A stretch of 64,000 nucleotides of DNA, from assembly GCF_000759715.1 (NCBI RefSeq), contig NZ_BBLU01000005.1:147947-211946 (forward strand), read 5' to 3'. The position numbers and the translations under genes are program-made. Below are positions 9,358-16,815 of the stretch, one piece after another. The number at the start of each line of letters is the position of its first letter. The stretch's first letter is position 1. Origin of the DNA: Demequina mangrovi. Its GTDB lineage: Bacteria > Actinomycetota > Actinomycetes > Actinomycetales > Demequinaceae. The notes below the pieces were generated by a model. It ran no database searches. It saw nothing but the letters and a program-made list of their open reading frames with translations, and was not told the origin of the DNA.

Positions 9358-10829
9358 GAGCGTCCTTCCGAGACGGCGGTCCAGAGGTGAAGAGCGGCGT
9401 AGGCGCGCCAGGGGCGCCAGGCCTCGGCGGCCCGCTCGAGCGCGGGGCCGTCGAGCCCGGTCGCCTTGCGGAGCACCAGGTCCCCGTTGGGGAACGCGTC
9501 GGGGTCGCCGAGCGCGCGCAGCGCGACGTACTCGGCCGTCCAGGGGCCGATGCCGGGGATCGCGAGCAGCGCGCGGCGCGCCCCGGCGCGGTCCGCGCCC
9601 GGTCCGAGGTCGAGGTCGCCGTCGAGCATCGCGCGTGCAGCGCCGGAGACGGCACGCCACCGGGCCCGCGGCATGAGCCCCATGCCGGGGTCGACGTCCG
9701 CCAGCGCCTCCGGCGCCGGGAACACCCGGGTCGGGACGCTCAGTACTGCTGGCTCGCGCTCCGGCGCCCCTCCCGGGACGCTGAGGTCCGCTCCGAAGGT
9801 CGCCACCAGCGTCCCCAGCGTGCTCCGGGCCCCTGCGACGCTCACCTGCTGGCCGACGATCGCGCGCACCACCATCTCGAACGGCTCGACCGCGCCCGGC
9901 ACCCGCAGTCCTGGCGCGGCGGCCACGTGGGCGTGCAGCAGGGGATCGGCGGACAGCGCCTCGTCGATCGCGACCGGATCGGCGTCGAGATCCAGCAGTC
10001 GTCGGCAGCGGGCGACGGCGGCGCTGAGGTCGCGCACGTCCTCGAGCTCGAGCTCCGCCTCGACGTGCCCCTCGCGCGACGAGACGAGGACCCGCGCGCC
10101 GCCGTGCGGGAGGCGCATCGTCCTCGCGTACGCCTCGCCGTCCCAGGTCTCCATGCCGGTCACGGCCCGCGCTCCCAGCCAGGCGAGCACGCGCGGGATG
10201 TCCGCCGGGGCACGATGGCGCAGCCGCAGCCGGACCCGCGTCCAGCCCTCGGCGGCGCCCTCCGAAGCCGCGCGAGAGCGCCCCCGCACCTCGCTCGGCG
10301 TGAGCGCCCACCCCGCGCGCGCGGCGTCGTTGAACTGGCGCACGGACCCGAAGCCCGCCGCGAATGCGACGTCGGCGACGGGCAGTGCGGTGGTCTCGAG
10401 GAGCGTGCGCGCGTGATGGAGACGATGCGCGATGGCGAGCGCCTGCGGCCCGGCGCCGAGCTCGTCGGTGAGGACGCGCGTCACGTGCCGCTCGGTGTAC
10501 CCGAGCCGGTGCGCGAGGCCCGCGACGCCCTCGCGCTCGACCACGCCGTCGTCGATGAGCCGCATCGCGCGGCTCGCGACATCCTCGCCCACGCGCCACC
10601 GCGGCGAGCCGGGGGAGTCGTCGGGGAAGCATCGTCGGCACGAGCGGAAGCCTGCGCGCTGCGCCGCGGCCGCGCTCGGGTAGAAGTCGACGTTGGCGCG
10701 CGCCGGCGTGCGCGCCGGGCACGACGGGCGGCAGTAGATCCCAGTGGTCCGGACGGCGGTGACGAACTGCCCGTCGTACCGCGCGTCCTTGCCTCGGATC
10801 ACCGCGTAGCGCGTCTCGTCGTCCCACAT
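9354..10829 (-). CDS. Ada-type regulator fused to 3-methyladenine DNA glycosylase (AlkA)
   Basis: Multidomain repair protein of about 491 residues. Order: Ada zinc/methyl-acceptor domain (YCRPSC and SCRRC supply four Cys), an AraC-type helix-turn-helix near residues 75-175, AlkA N-terminal domain, then the HhH-GPD glycosylase with GQQVSVAGA, GIGPWTAEYV and the catalytic Asp in FPNGDLVLR. It should both sense alkylation and excise alkylated bases. The start at 10829 is preferred on domain grounds; 10874 is possible. Near residues 350-370 the codons for ...VLSVPTR... and ...LSVPGG... coincide with two copies of a short repeat also found near xylB, a possible in-frame insertion. Confidence 0.9.
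   Translation of the reverse strand: MWDDETRYAVIRGKDARYDGQFVTAVRTTGIYCRPSCPARTPARANVDFYPSAAAAQRAGFRSCRRCFPDDSPGSPRWRVGEDVASRAMRLIDDGVVEREGVAGLAHRLGYTERHVTRVLTDELGAGPQALAIAHRLHHARTLLETTALPVADVAFAAGFGSVRQFNDAARAGWALTPSEVRGRSRAASEGAAEGWTRVRLRLRHRAPADIPRVLAWLGARAVTGMETWDGEAYARTMRLPHGGARVLVSSREGHVEAELELEDVRDLSAAVARCRRLLDLDADPVAIDEALSADPLLHAHVAAAPGLRVPGAVEPFEMVVRAIVGQQVSVAGARSTLGTLVATFGADLSVPGGAPEREPAVLSVPTRVFPAPEALADVDPGMGLMPRARWRAVSGAARAMLDGDLDLGPGADRAGARRALLAIPGIGPWTAEYVALRALGDPDAFPNGDLVLRKATGLDGPALERAAEAWRPWRAYAALHLWTAVSEGRS
9732..9785 (+). repeat. short repeat CGGGACGCTCAGTACTG inside glycosylase gene
   Basis: A copy of CGGGACGCTCAGTACTG at 9732-9748 matches 4749-4765 exactly; a degenerate copy CGGGACGCTGAG follows at 9774. 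Both are read through in frame by the AlkA gene on the other strand, each coding LSVP. Confidence 0.6.
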
Positions 10830-10931
10830 GCTCCCGAGTGTGACGCATCGCGGACCTGCCGCGCTCGCGGTCATCGGACATGGCCGTAGGCCCTGCGCGG
10901 ACCGCCCCTCGGCAGCGGTCCGCGCGTCGCG

Positions 10932-11252
10932 TCAGGCGGCGCCGCGGGTCATGGCGGCGTGTGCGGCGACGGCGAGGTAGGCGATCTGGACGGCGGCCGC
11001 GACCCCGTATCCGATCACGAGGCCCGCCTTGGCGCGACGCTCGGCGCCGGACTCGCCGTTGCGGACCGCGCGCAGGCTGAGGTGGCCCAGCGTGATCGCG
11101 ACCGGGAACAGGAGCACCACGCCGGCGGCGACGGAGGCGGTCGCGAGCCAGTCCTTGCGCTGGTCGGGTCGGCGGCCCAGGTACGGGTAGTACCCGTGCG
11201 GGAGCTCGGGGTGGCCGACGTATCCCAGGTACTCGGTGTCTGCGGGCGGCAT
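10932..11252 (-). CDS. small two-TM protein, DUF4190-like
   Basis: 106-residue membrane protein with a Tyr/Pro-rich cytoplasmic N-terminus and two hydrophobic segments (about 38-58 and 78-97) separated by a basic loop containing GHLSLRAVRNGES. This matches DUF4190-type proteins common in Actinomycetota, of unknown function. GGGGAAGGGGA lies about five bases upstream of the ATG. The preceding AlkA start is 102 bases away on the same strand, so it is probably its own unit. Confidence 0.7.
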   Translation of the reverse strand: MPPADTEYLGYVGHPELPHGYYPYLGRRPDQRKDWLATASVAAGVVLLFPVAITLGHLSLRAVRNGESGAERRAKAGLVIGYGVAAAVQIAYLAVAAHAAMTRGAA

Positions 11253-11438
11253 GGCGTTCCCCTTCCCCGGTGGGAGGAGGGCGCCCGGCGTCGAGGGCGT
11301 TCGGCGGGGCCGTGCGCCCGGTGCGGGGCGCCCTCTCTGGCGTGCCTCACGGTACGGCGCCGATGTGTCGCCGCGGTGTCGACAGGGAAATAACTGTGTT
11401 ACGCCGCGCGGTGCCGTATGGCGGGACGATGCATGGGC

Positions 11439-12764
11439 TCAGCCGCCCGCGCCGGCCCGCGCGCGCTTGTGGTCGGCGAGGGCCGCGGCGCGCTCGGCGG
11501 CGTGGTCGACCATCGGCGCCGGGTAGGCGGGGGTGTCGACCTCTGCGACCCAGCGTTCGATGTAGCGGCGCTCCGGGTCGTAGCGGCTCGCCTGGGCCGC
11601 CGGGTTGAAGATCCGGAAGAACGGGGCGGCGTCCCGCCCGGTGCCCGCGACCCACTGCCAGTTGAGCTGGTTCTGCGCGTGGTCGTAGTCGAGGAGCGCT
11701 CGGCGGAAGTGGTCGGCGCCGCGCTGCCACGGCAGATGCAGGTCCTTGACCAGGAAGCTCGCGACCACCATGCGGACGCGGTTGTGCATCGTGCCCGTCG
11801 CGGCCAGCTCGCGCATGCCGGCGTCGACCAGGGGGAAGCCGGTCCTGCCGTCGCGCCACGCCATGAACGCCTGGTCCGCGTCGCGGCCGGTCGTCCACGA
11901 GTCGTCGGGCAGCACGGTGGTGAGCGACTCGCGCTGCGCTCGCGGGTGGCGGAACAGCACGTCCGCATGGAAGTCGCGCCAGGCGAGCTCGGCCTCGAGC
12001 TTGCGAGGTCCCTCGCCGGGCATCGCGGCGGTCGCGGCGAGGACGGTCCGGGGGTGGATCTGGCCGTAGGCGAGCGGCACCGAGAGGTGCGAGGTCGAGT
12101 CGAGGTCGGGGCGGTCGCGCTCCTCCGCATAGCGGGCCAGGGGCCCGTCGACATAGCCCTCCCAAGCCTCCCGCACGCGCTCCTCGCGGAACTCGTGGCG
12201 GGCCGTGAGGGGGTCCTCGGCGTCCGCGTGGGCGGCGCGCTCGTCCAGGTCGACGTCGGACTCGACCGGCACGAACGCCTCCGGGTCCGCGTGCGCGGCG
12301 GGGGAGGGCCACCCGTGCTCGCGCCACGCGTGCGAGAAGGGCGTGAAGACCCGGTACTCGCTGCCGTCGCTCTTGCGCACGCGCCCCGGAGCGACGGCGT
12401 ACGGCGTGCCGACCAGGCGCAGCTCGCGGCCGTCCGCCGCGAGCGCGGAGGCCACCGCGTCCTGCGCGCCGATGCCGGCCGGCGACCCCTCGCGTGCGGC
12501 GACGACCACCCGCGCATCGTGCTCCCGTGCGATCGCGAGGACCGCATCGGCCGCCTCGCCGCGACGGACGCCGAGGGCTCCGCCGATGTCCTCCTTCAGG
12601 CTCCACAGCACGCGCGCGAGGTGCGCGCGTCGACGGCCCGACCACAGGTGAACGCCGCGGTTCCAGACGAAGACGGCGGCGGCAGGTCCGTCCTCCTGCG
12701 CCGCGAGCAGCGCGGGGTTGTCCGCGAGGCGCGCATCGCGCCGCACCCACCACACCGTCGTCAT
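11439..12764 (-). CDS. phrB: deoxyribodipyrimidine photolyase
   Basis: FAD-dependent, light-driven repair of cyclobutane pyrimidine dimers; 441 residues. The N-terminal antenna-binding domain begins TVWWVRRDARLADNPAL. The C-terminal FAD domain has ELAWRDFHADVLF, FPLVDAGMRELAATGTMHNR, the helix with DYDHAQNQLNWQWVAGTG, and FRIFNPAAQASRYDPE, all class I signatures including the Trp that lines the active site. It is near other repair genes but separately spaced. A CAGGCT hexamer seven bases before the ATG may be a leaderless -10. Confidence 0.94.
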   Translation of the reverse strand: MTTVWWVRRDARLADNPALLAAQEDGPAAAVFVWNRGVHLWSGRRRAHLARVLWSLKEDIGGALGVRRGEAADAVLAIAREHDARVVVAAREGSPAGIGAQDAVASALAADGRELRLVGTPYAVAPGRVRKSDGSEYRVFTPFSHAWREHGWPSPAAHADPEAFVPVESDVDLDERAAHADAEDPLTARHEFREERVREAWEGYVDGPLARYAEERDRPDLDSTSHLSVPLAYGQIHPRTVLAATAAMPGEGPRKLEAELAWRDFHADVLFRHPRAQRESLTTVLPDDSWTTGRDADQAFMAWRDGRTGFPLVDAGMRELAATGTMHNRVRMVVASFLVKDLHLPWQRGADHFRRALLDYDHAQNQLNWQWVAGTGRDAAPFFRIFNPAAQASRYDPERRYIERWVAEVDTPAYPAPMVDHAAERAAALADHKRARAGAGG

Positions 12765-12836
12765 CGGACCCAGCCTGTCAGCGTCATGCCACTCCCAACG
12801 CGGCGAGAGTGTCGCGGGATTCCGGCGGGCGGCCGC

Positions 12837-13154
12837 TCAACCGTCGGAGGCGGGCGTGACGAGCGCGGCGGCGCCGTCGCGGACGACGATGCGGTCGGGC
12901 GGGCAGACGGGCCCCACGACGCTGAGGTTCGTGCCGTCGGCGAGCGTGATCGTCACGTCCCCCTCCGTGCACCCGTGGTCGAGGTAGATCACCCCGCCGT
13001 AGGGCTCGACCATGTCGACGATGCCGTCGACGTTCACCTCGATGCCCGCGTCGGTCTCGTTCATGATCTCGAGTCCGCCCGCGTCGGTGCAGCCGGCGAG
13101 AGCGACGGCGGCGAAGGTCGTGGCGACGATGCTCGCTTTGCGATGACGGGACAT
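12837..13154 (-). CDS. small secreted lipoprotein, unknown
   Basis: 105 residues. An N-terminal signal MSRHRKASIVATTFAAVALA is followed by the lipobox LAGC (Cys near residue 21), so the mature protein should be anchored outside the membrane. The rest is acidic and contains two Cys (HGCTEG and GPVCPP) that might pair. No family recognised. The ATG at 13154 has GGAG five bases upstream; the longer frame to 13259 has neither signal peptide nor ribosome site at its start. Confidence 0.72.
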   Translation of the reverse strand: MSRHRKASIVATTFAAVALAGCTDAGGLEIMNETDAGIEVNVDGIVDMVEPYGGVIYLDHGCTEGDVTITLADGTNLSVVGPVCPPDRIVVRDGAAALVTPASDG

Positions 13155-13275
13155 CCCTGCTCCCTCCGCGCCGGCGGAAGCCACGCGGCGCTGCGAGCAT
13201 CGTGCCTCGAAAGGCGGTCGACCGGACGGTGCGACGCGCCCGGGACTGCGGACGAGCAAGGGTGCAGCCGACGTG

Positions 13276-13318
13276 GCGAAGGCCCCCGCCCGCCGTGACG
13301 CCGGACGGGGGCCTTCGC
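13276..13318. terminator. hairpin following first reductase remnant
   Basis: About 20-base stem with two mismatches, from GCGAAGGCCCCCG to CGGGGGCCTTCGC, downstream of the remnant at 13334 and also placed to insulate the lipoprotein gene. Its CGCCGGACGGGG core matches hairpins at 14091 and 16050. Confidence 0.75.
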
Positions 13319-13333
13319 CTTGGAGGGCGGGTG

Positions 13334-13480
13334 CTAAGCGACGGCGACCGGCGCGTGCTTCTCGACGTGCGCGATCGCGGCCGCGAGGAAGCCCTCGAGC
13401 ACGGGGCGCGCCGAGTCGAGCACCTCGCCGTCCGCGGAGAACACCGCGGTGTGCTGGAGGAAGACCTCGGGCTGGCCAAG
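13334..13480 (-). pseudogene. C-terminal remnant of NADPH-dependent FMN reductase (copy 1)
   Basis: Codes LGQPEVFLQHTAVFS to the end KHAPVAVA and stop, about 48 codons that match the last 48 codons of the complete reductase at 16100-16654. Nothing upstream matches the reductase N-terminus; the frame upstream is a shadow of the AhpD-like gene. At DNA level it is nearly identical to copy 2 at 14140. The matching hairpin downstream came with it. It looks like the residue of gene duplication followed by deletion or replacement. Confidence 0.8.
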
Positions 13481-13535
13481 GGCGTGCGCCGCGTGCGCAG
13501 ATGAAGTCCTCGTCGGAGAATCTGCGCAGGCGCGA

Positions 13536-13568
13536 CGAAGGCGGGGACCGGAGGGATCCCCGCCTTCG
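13536..13568 (-). terminator. terminator of AhpD-like gene
   Basis: Perfect 12-base stem CGAAGGCGGGGA / TCCCCGCCTTCG with a nine-base loop, just downstream of the stop at 13581 on the minus strand. Confidence 0.8.
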
Positions 13569-13580
13569 TGAATGTGGTGC

Positions 13581-13925
13581 TTAGGCCGGAACGCCGGCGA
13601 AGGCCTCGACGGCCTTGCGCGCCTCGTTGCCGTAGACGGCCGAGGGGCCGCCGCCCATGAGGATCGCGACGCCGATGGTCTCGTAGACCTGCTCGGGGGT
13701 CGCGCCCGAGGCGAGGGCGTCCTTGACGTGGCAGGTGATGCAGCCGCCGCAGCGCACCGAGATCGCGATCGCGAGCGCCAGGAGCTCCTTGGTCGACTTC
13801 GGCAGCGCACCGTCGGCGAGGGCCGCGTGGTGGAGCGAGAAGAAGCTCTTGATGGTGCCGGGGATGTGCTCGCCGAGCGCGCCGATGCCGCACATCACGT
13901 CGTCGTAGTGCTCCTGGTGGTTCAT
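13581..13925 (-). CDS. carboxymuconolactone decarboxylase / AhpD-family protein
   Basis: 114-residue helical protein of the CMD/AhpD family. The redox motif CGGCITCHVKDAL (about residues 58-70) has the CxxC-x-H arrangement of peroxidase-type AhpD proteins, and VYETIGVAILMGGGPSAVYG is the usual following helix. This suggests a thiol peroxidase or disulfide reductase rather than a decarboxylase. Met at 13925 starts a domain-like N-terminus and has AAAGGA about 12 bases upstream. It sits between reductase remnants in a redox-gene cluster. Confidence 0.85.
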   Translation of the reverse strand: MNHQEHYDDVMCGIGALGEHIPGTIKSFFSLHHAALADGALPKSTKELLALAIAISVRCGGCITCHVKDALASGATPEQVYETIGVAILMGGGPSAVYGNEARKAVEAFAGVPA

Positions 13926-14090
13926 CGTGGACCCGTCCTTTCGGGGTATGGGATCCGGCTTCGTCGCCGGTGCTTGGGTACCTGTCCACGGTAAGCAACA
14001 GATGTCAAGCAGTCTCGGGACCATCGTCCCCGCGGCAAGCGCGCTGCGGCGCGAGGCGAAGCGATGCGATCGTCGGCGCGAGCAGTGCAA

Positions 14091-14120
14091 GGCCCCGTCC
14101 GGCGATAGCCGGACGGGGCC
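14091..14120 (-). terminator. terminator following second reductase remnant
   Basis: Perfect 13-base stem GGCCCCGTCCGGC / GCCGGACGGGGCC with GATA loop. The core equals the hairpin after the complete reductase gene (16050) and resembles the one at 13276. Confidence 0.85.
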
Positions 14121-14139
14121 CACGGCCTGAATGCAGGAA

Positions 14140-14286
14140 CTACGCGACGGCGATCGGCGCGTGCTTCTGGACGTGCGCGATCGCGGCCGCGAGGAAGCCC
14201 TCGAGCACCGGGCGGGCGGAGTCGAGGACCTCGCCGTCCGCGGAGAACACCGCGGTGTGCTGGAGGAAGACCTCGGGCTGGCCGGG
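14140..14286 (-). pseudogene. C-terminal remnant of NADPH-dependent FMN reductase (copy 2)
   Basis: Begins GQPEVFLQHTAVFS and ends KHAPIAVA with a stop. Like copy 1 it retains only the last 48 or so codons of the reductase at 16100. It starts 23 bases after the stop of the quinone-reductase gene. The upstream breakpoint coincides with that of copy 1 within a codon or two, which suggests a recombination point at the GQPEVF codons. No start codon or ribosome site fits it. Confidence 0.82.
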
Positions 14287-14309
14287 CCGACCCGCGTTCG
14301 GCGAGCCGT

Positions 14310-14927
14310 TCACGCTCGCGCGAAGCGCGCCTCGATTCCTGCGAGCGAGGCCCGGCGCTGCTCGAGGGTGCGCCCTGCCGGGTCGGACTCGTTGATCCAC
14401 GTGAGGTTCTTCACGCCCATCTTCCGGAACGTCCCGCGGAACATCATCTTCGTGAGCGGGCTGCCGAAGACGGTGCGGTAGATCCACTGGGGCGTGCTCA
14501 TCACGGTGAGCGCGGTGACGCCCTGGAGGCGGTCGAGGTGGTTGACGAAGGGGCGGCCCTTCTTGGGCTCGGAGTAGACGATGCCCTTGGTCAGGACGCG
14601 GTCGAGGAAGCCCTTGGTGAGGGCGGGCATGGACTCCCACCAGATGGGGAACGCGAAGACGAGACGGTCGGCGGCGAAGACGCGCCGCTGGTAGTCGGCG
14701 ACCTGGGGGTCGACGACCTTCTTGGTGCGCCACGCGGCGAGGTCGTCGGCGCTCATGACGGGGTTGAAGCCGTCGGCGTGCAGGTCGATGAGGTCGATGT
14801 GGTGGCCTGCGCGCTCCAGGCCGCGCTCGGCGGCGGCGGTCATGGCCGCGGTGAAGCTGCGCTGGTGGGGCACGTTCTCGGATGCGGTGCGGGTGTACGG
14901 GTGGTCGAAGACGATCAGGGTGTTCAT
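14310..14927 (-). CDS. NAD(P)H:quinone oxidoreductase, flavodoxin-like fold
   Basis: FMN/FAD-dependent two-electron quinone reductase of 205 residues (MdaB/YwrO/KefF type). N-terminal TLIVFDHPY, phosphate-binding region with ENVPHQRSF, then VFAFPIWWESMPALTKGFLDRV, the hallmark of the family, and TALTVMSTPQWIYR. AAGGAG lies six bases before the ATG. It is divergent from a MarR regulator across an operator with two inverted 14-base sites, so induction by quinones or electrophiles through MarR is likely (inference). Confidence 0.88.
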   Translation of the reverse strand: MNTLIVFDHPYTRTASENVPHQRSFTAAMTAAAERGLERAGHHIDLIDLHADGFNPVMSADDLAAWRTKKVVDPQVADYQRRVFAADRLVFAFPIWWESMPALTKGFLDRVLTKGIVYSEPKKGRPFVNHLDRLQGVTALTVMSTPQWIYRTVFGSPLTKMMFRGTFRKMGVKNLTWINESDPAGRTLEQRRASLAGIEARFARA

Positions 14928-14945
14928 GGTGCACTCCTTGCAACA

Positions 14946-14988
14946 GTTTGATACTCAACCATCCCATGAAGAGCGTTGAGCGTCAAAC
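14946..14988. promoter_or_regulatory. paired operator sites between quinone reductase and MarR
   Basis: GTTTGATACTCAAC at 14946-14959 and GTTGAGCGTCAAAC at 14975-14988 are inverted copies (12 of 14 match). The second overlaps the -35 of the MarR promoter; the first lies just upstream of the reductase ribosome site. Most likely bound by the MarR protein. Confidence 0.65.
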
Positions 14989-15004
14989 GGTTGAGCGCTA
15001 GACT
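14976..15004 (+). promoter_or_regulatory. promoter of leaderless MarR gene
   Basis: TTGAGC (14976-14981) and TAGACT (14999-15004) with a 17-base spacer; the -10 ends seven bases before the GTG at 15012, so the mRNA should start at the initiation codon. Confidence 0.7.
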
Positions 15005-15011
15005 TTCCGAC

Positions 15012-15458
15012 GTGACGAGCGAGACGACCCCTGCCGAGCAACTGTGGTTCGCCATGCGCAAGGCGGCCACGATGATGGAGCGCCACGCCGATGCCGTGGT
15101 CGCGCGCGCGACCGGCGTCTCGTTGGGTCAATACATGGTCTTGAGCGTCGTTCACGCGCGGACCGGTCCTGTGACCCAGCAGGCCATCGCTGATCGCCTG
15201 GGGCTGACGAAGGGCACCGTGAGCAGGCTCCTTGACGGCGCGCGCAGGGCGGGGCATGCGGAGACCGCGCCGTCGGAGACCTCGCGTCGAGAGCGGGTGG
15301 TGACGCTCACGCCCGCGGGGCGGGCGGTGGTCGACGCCGCGGACGTGGCGATGCTCGGGTCGGAGATGGCGACGTTCGCGATGCGCGAGCCCGCCCTGGC
15401 GGCGACGATGGTGGAGGGCCTCCACGCCCTCATTGCCAGCCTGGAGGAGGCGGATTGA
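15012..15458 (+). CDS. MarR-family transcriptional regulator
   Basis: 148-residue winged-helix regulator. The winged helix runs from GQYMVLSVVHARTG through TQQAIADRLGLTKGTVSRLLD (recognition helix) to SRRERVVTLTPAGRAVV. GTG at 15012 is chosen because a promoter with 17-base spacing ends seven bases upstream; an earlier TTG at 14976 would lie inside that promoter. It probably represses itself and the divergent quinone reductase. The membrane-protein gene 46 bases downstream may be cotranscribed. Confidence 0.85.
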   Translation: MTSETTPAEQLWFAMRKAATMMERHADAVVARATGVSLGQYMVLSVVHARTGPVTQQAIADRLGLTKGTVSRLLDGARRAGHAETAPSETSRRERVVTLTPAGRAVVDAADVAMLGSEMATFAMREPALAATMVEGLHALIASLEEAD

Positions 15459-15504
15459 CCAACGATGCCGTGATGCTCGGCGCGGTCGTCTCCGCGGTCG
15501 GCCC

Positions 15505-16032
15505 ATGAAGCGGCGCAACGGGCGACGCGGGCGGTTCGTCGGCCGCGCGTCGGGCGAGGAGCGGGCGGAGTCCCTCGCGGAGGCCATCTACGTCGCGTTC
15601 ACGCTGGTGGCGGTGATGATCGCGACCGCATCCCACGGCGGCGAGGAGACAGCTCGGCTTGCAGGGACGTTGGCCGTCACCGCGGTGGCACTCGCGGCGA
15701 CCATGATGCTCGCGCATGCGATCTCGCACCTGGTGATCCACGAGCGCGGGCTCGAGCGCGGCGAGCTCCGGCATGCGGTCCGTGCCGCCCTCATGCCGCT
15801 CGCGGTCGCCGTCGTCCCGGTCGTGGTGCTCGCAGGCGGAGCCGCCGGTTGGCTCTCCGAGCAGATGGCGACGTCGGTGGCGCTCGTCGCCGTCGCGGTG
15901 GGGCTGGCCGTGGTGGTGTGGCTCGCCGCGCGTGGCGTCGGCGCGACGTGGGCGCGGCGCGTCGTCCTCCTCGGCACCTTCGCGGTGCTCGCCGCGGCGG
16001 TCGTGGCGCTCCAGATGCTCGCGCACGCCTGA
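15505..16032 (+). CDS. membrane protein of unknown function
   Basis: About 175 residues. A basic N-terminus (MKRRNGRRGRFVGRASG) is followed by four or five hydrophobic segments: near 30-48, 55-75, 90-112, 118-138 and 148-170. HAISHLVIHERGLERGE between the second and third is a notable polar stretch. No family recognised. The Met at 15505 follows the MarR stop by 46 bases; the longer frame from 15433 overlaps MarR. It is convergent with the FMN reductase and shares a terminator. Confidence 0.65.
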   Translation: MKRRNGRRGRFVGRASGEERAESLAEAIYVAFTLVAVMIATASHGGEETARLAGTLAVTAVALAATMMLAHAISHLVIHERGLERGELRHAVRAALMPLAVAVVPVVVLAGGAAGWLSEQMATSVALVAVAVGLAVVVWLAARGVGATWARRVVLLGTFAVLAAAVVALQMLAHA

Positions 16033-16049
16033 GCGCCCGGACGTGAGAG

Positions 16050-16080
16050 GGCCCCGCCCGGCGCGACGCCGGACGGGGCC
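16050..16080. terminator. bidirectional terminator
   Basis: 13-base stem GGCCCCGCCCGGC / GCCGGACGGGGCC (one mismatch) between two convergent genes. Same core as the hairpins at 14091 and 13276. Confidence 0.82.
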
Positions 16081-16099
16081 TTCGGGTCTGCGCGAGTGC

Positions 16100-16654
16100 T
16101 TACGCGACAGCGACCGGCGCGTGCTTCTCGACGTGCGCGATCGCGGCCGCGAGGAAGGTCTCCAGCACGGGACGCGCGGTCTCGAGCAGCGAGCCGTCCG
16201 CAGCGAAGACGTTTGAGTGTGTCAAGAAGACCTCGGGCTGACCGAGCGTCGGCGCGTTGAAGTGGCCGAGGATCGCGCGCAGGTGCTGCTGCGCCGCCGC
16301 GGTGCCGATCGCGCCGACCGAGGAGCCGGCGATCGCGACGGGCTTGCCGTTGAACGAGTTGGTGCCCCACGGGCGCGCGGCCCAGTCGAGCGCGTTCTTG
16401 AGCACGCCCGGCAGCGAGCGGCTGTACTCGGGGGTGAGGATGATGACGCCGTCGACGCCCTCGATCGCGGCCTTCCACTCGCGCGCCGCGACCGGGTAGT
16501 CCGCGTCGTGGTCGGGCGTGTAGAGGGTCAGCGCGGAGAAGTCGAGCTCGACGAGCTCGATGCCCTCGGGTGCGAGCGTCTCGAGCGCGCGTCCGAGCTG
16601 GCGGTTGATGGACGTGCTCGAGAGCGAGCCGACGATGTAGCCGATGCGGGTCAT
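16100..16654 (-). CDS. NADPH-dependent FMN reductase (complete copy)
   Basis: 184-residue flavodoxin-like NAD(P)H:FMN or quinone reductase. Visible: GSLSSTSINRQL phosphate loop (8-19), LTPEYSRSLPGVLKNALDW (about 73-91), the signature of this family, and GKPVAIAGSS. AGGAG lies five bases before the ATG at 16654. Its last 48 codons are present twice more at 13334 and 14140 as remnants. Two direct repeats upstream may be regulator sites. It neighbours another reductase of the same fold, pointing to a redox or electrophile response cluster. Confidence 0.9.
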   Translation of the reverse strand: MTRIGYIVGSLSSTSINRQLGRALETLAPEGIELVELDFSALTLYTPDHDADYPVAAREWKAAIEGVDGVIILTPEYSRSLPGVLKNALDWAARPWGTNSFNGKPVAIAGSSVGAIGTAAAQQHLRAILGHFNAPTLGQPEVFLTHSNVFAADGSLLETARPVLETFLAAAIAHVEKHAPVAVA

Positions 16655-16722
16655 GGTGTCTCCTGGAAGAGGGTGCGGATGGAGGCTCCGACAACGGCGT
16701 CGGATGGTCACCGCAACGACGG

Positions 16723-16758
16723 TGACGTATCAACTATTCCAGAAGATGACGCATCAAC
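16723..16758. promoter_or_regulatory. direct repeats upstream of FMN reductase
   Basis: TGACGTATCAAC at 16723 and TGACGCATCAAC at 16747, spaced 24 bases start to start, in the 161-base gap before the reductase. The TTGAT core on the other strand resembles the MarR operators at 14946, so the same or a related regulator may act here. Confidence 0.5.
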
Positions 16759-16815
16759 AAACCGGGATGGACGATGCCTGGTAGACCAGGCGGGACGCGT
16801 GCGAAGCGGTACCGC

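Noticed and set aside
13334..13810. A 158-codon fusion frame ending in the reductase tail
   Set aside because: Its upstream part is an antisense-frame shadow of the AhpD-like gene and crosses a strong terminator.
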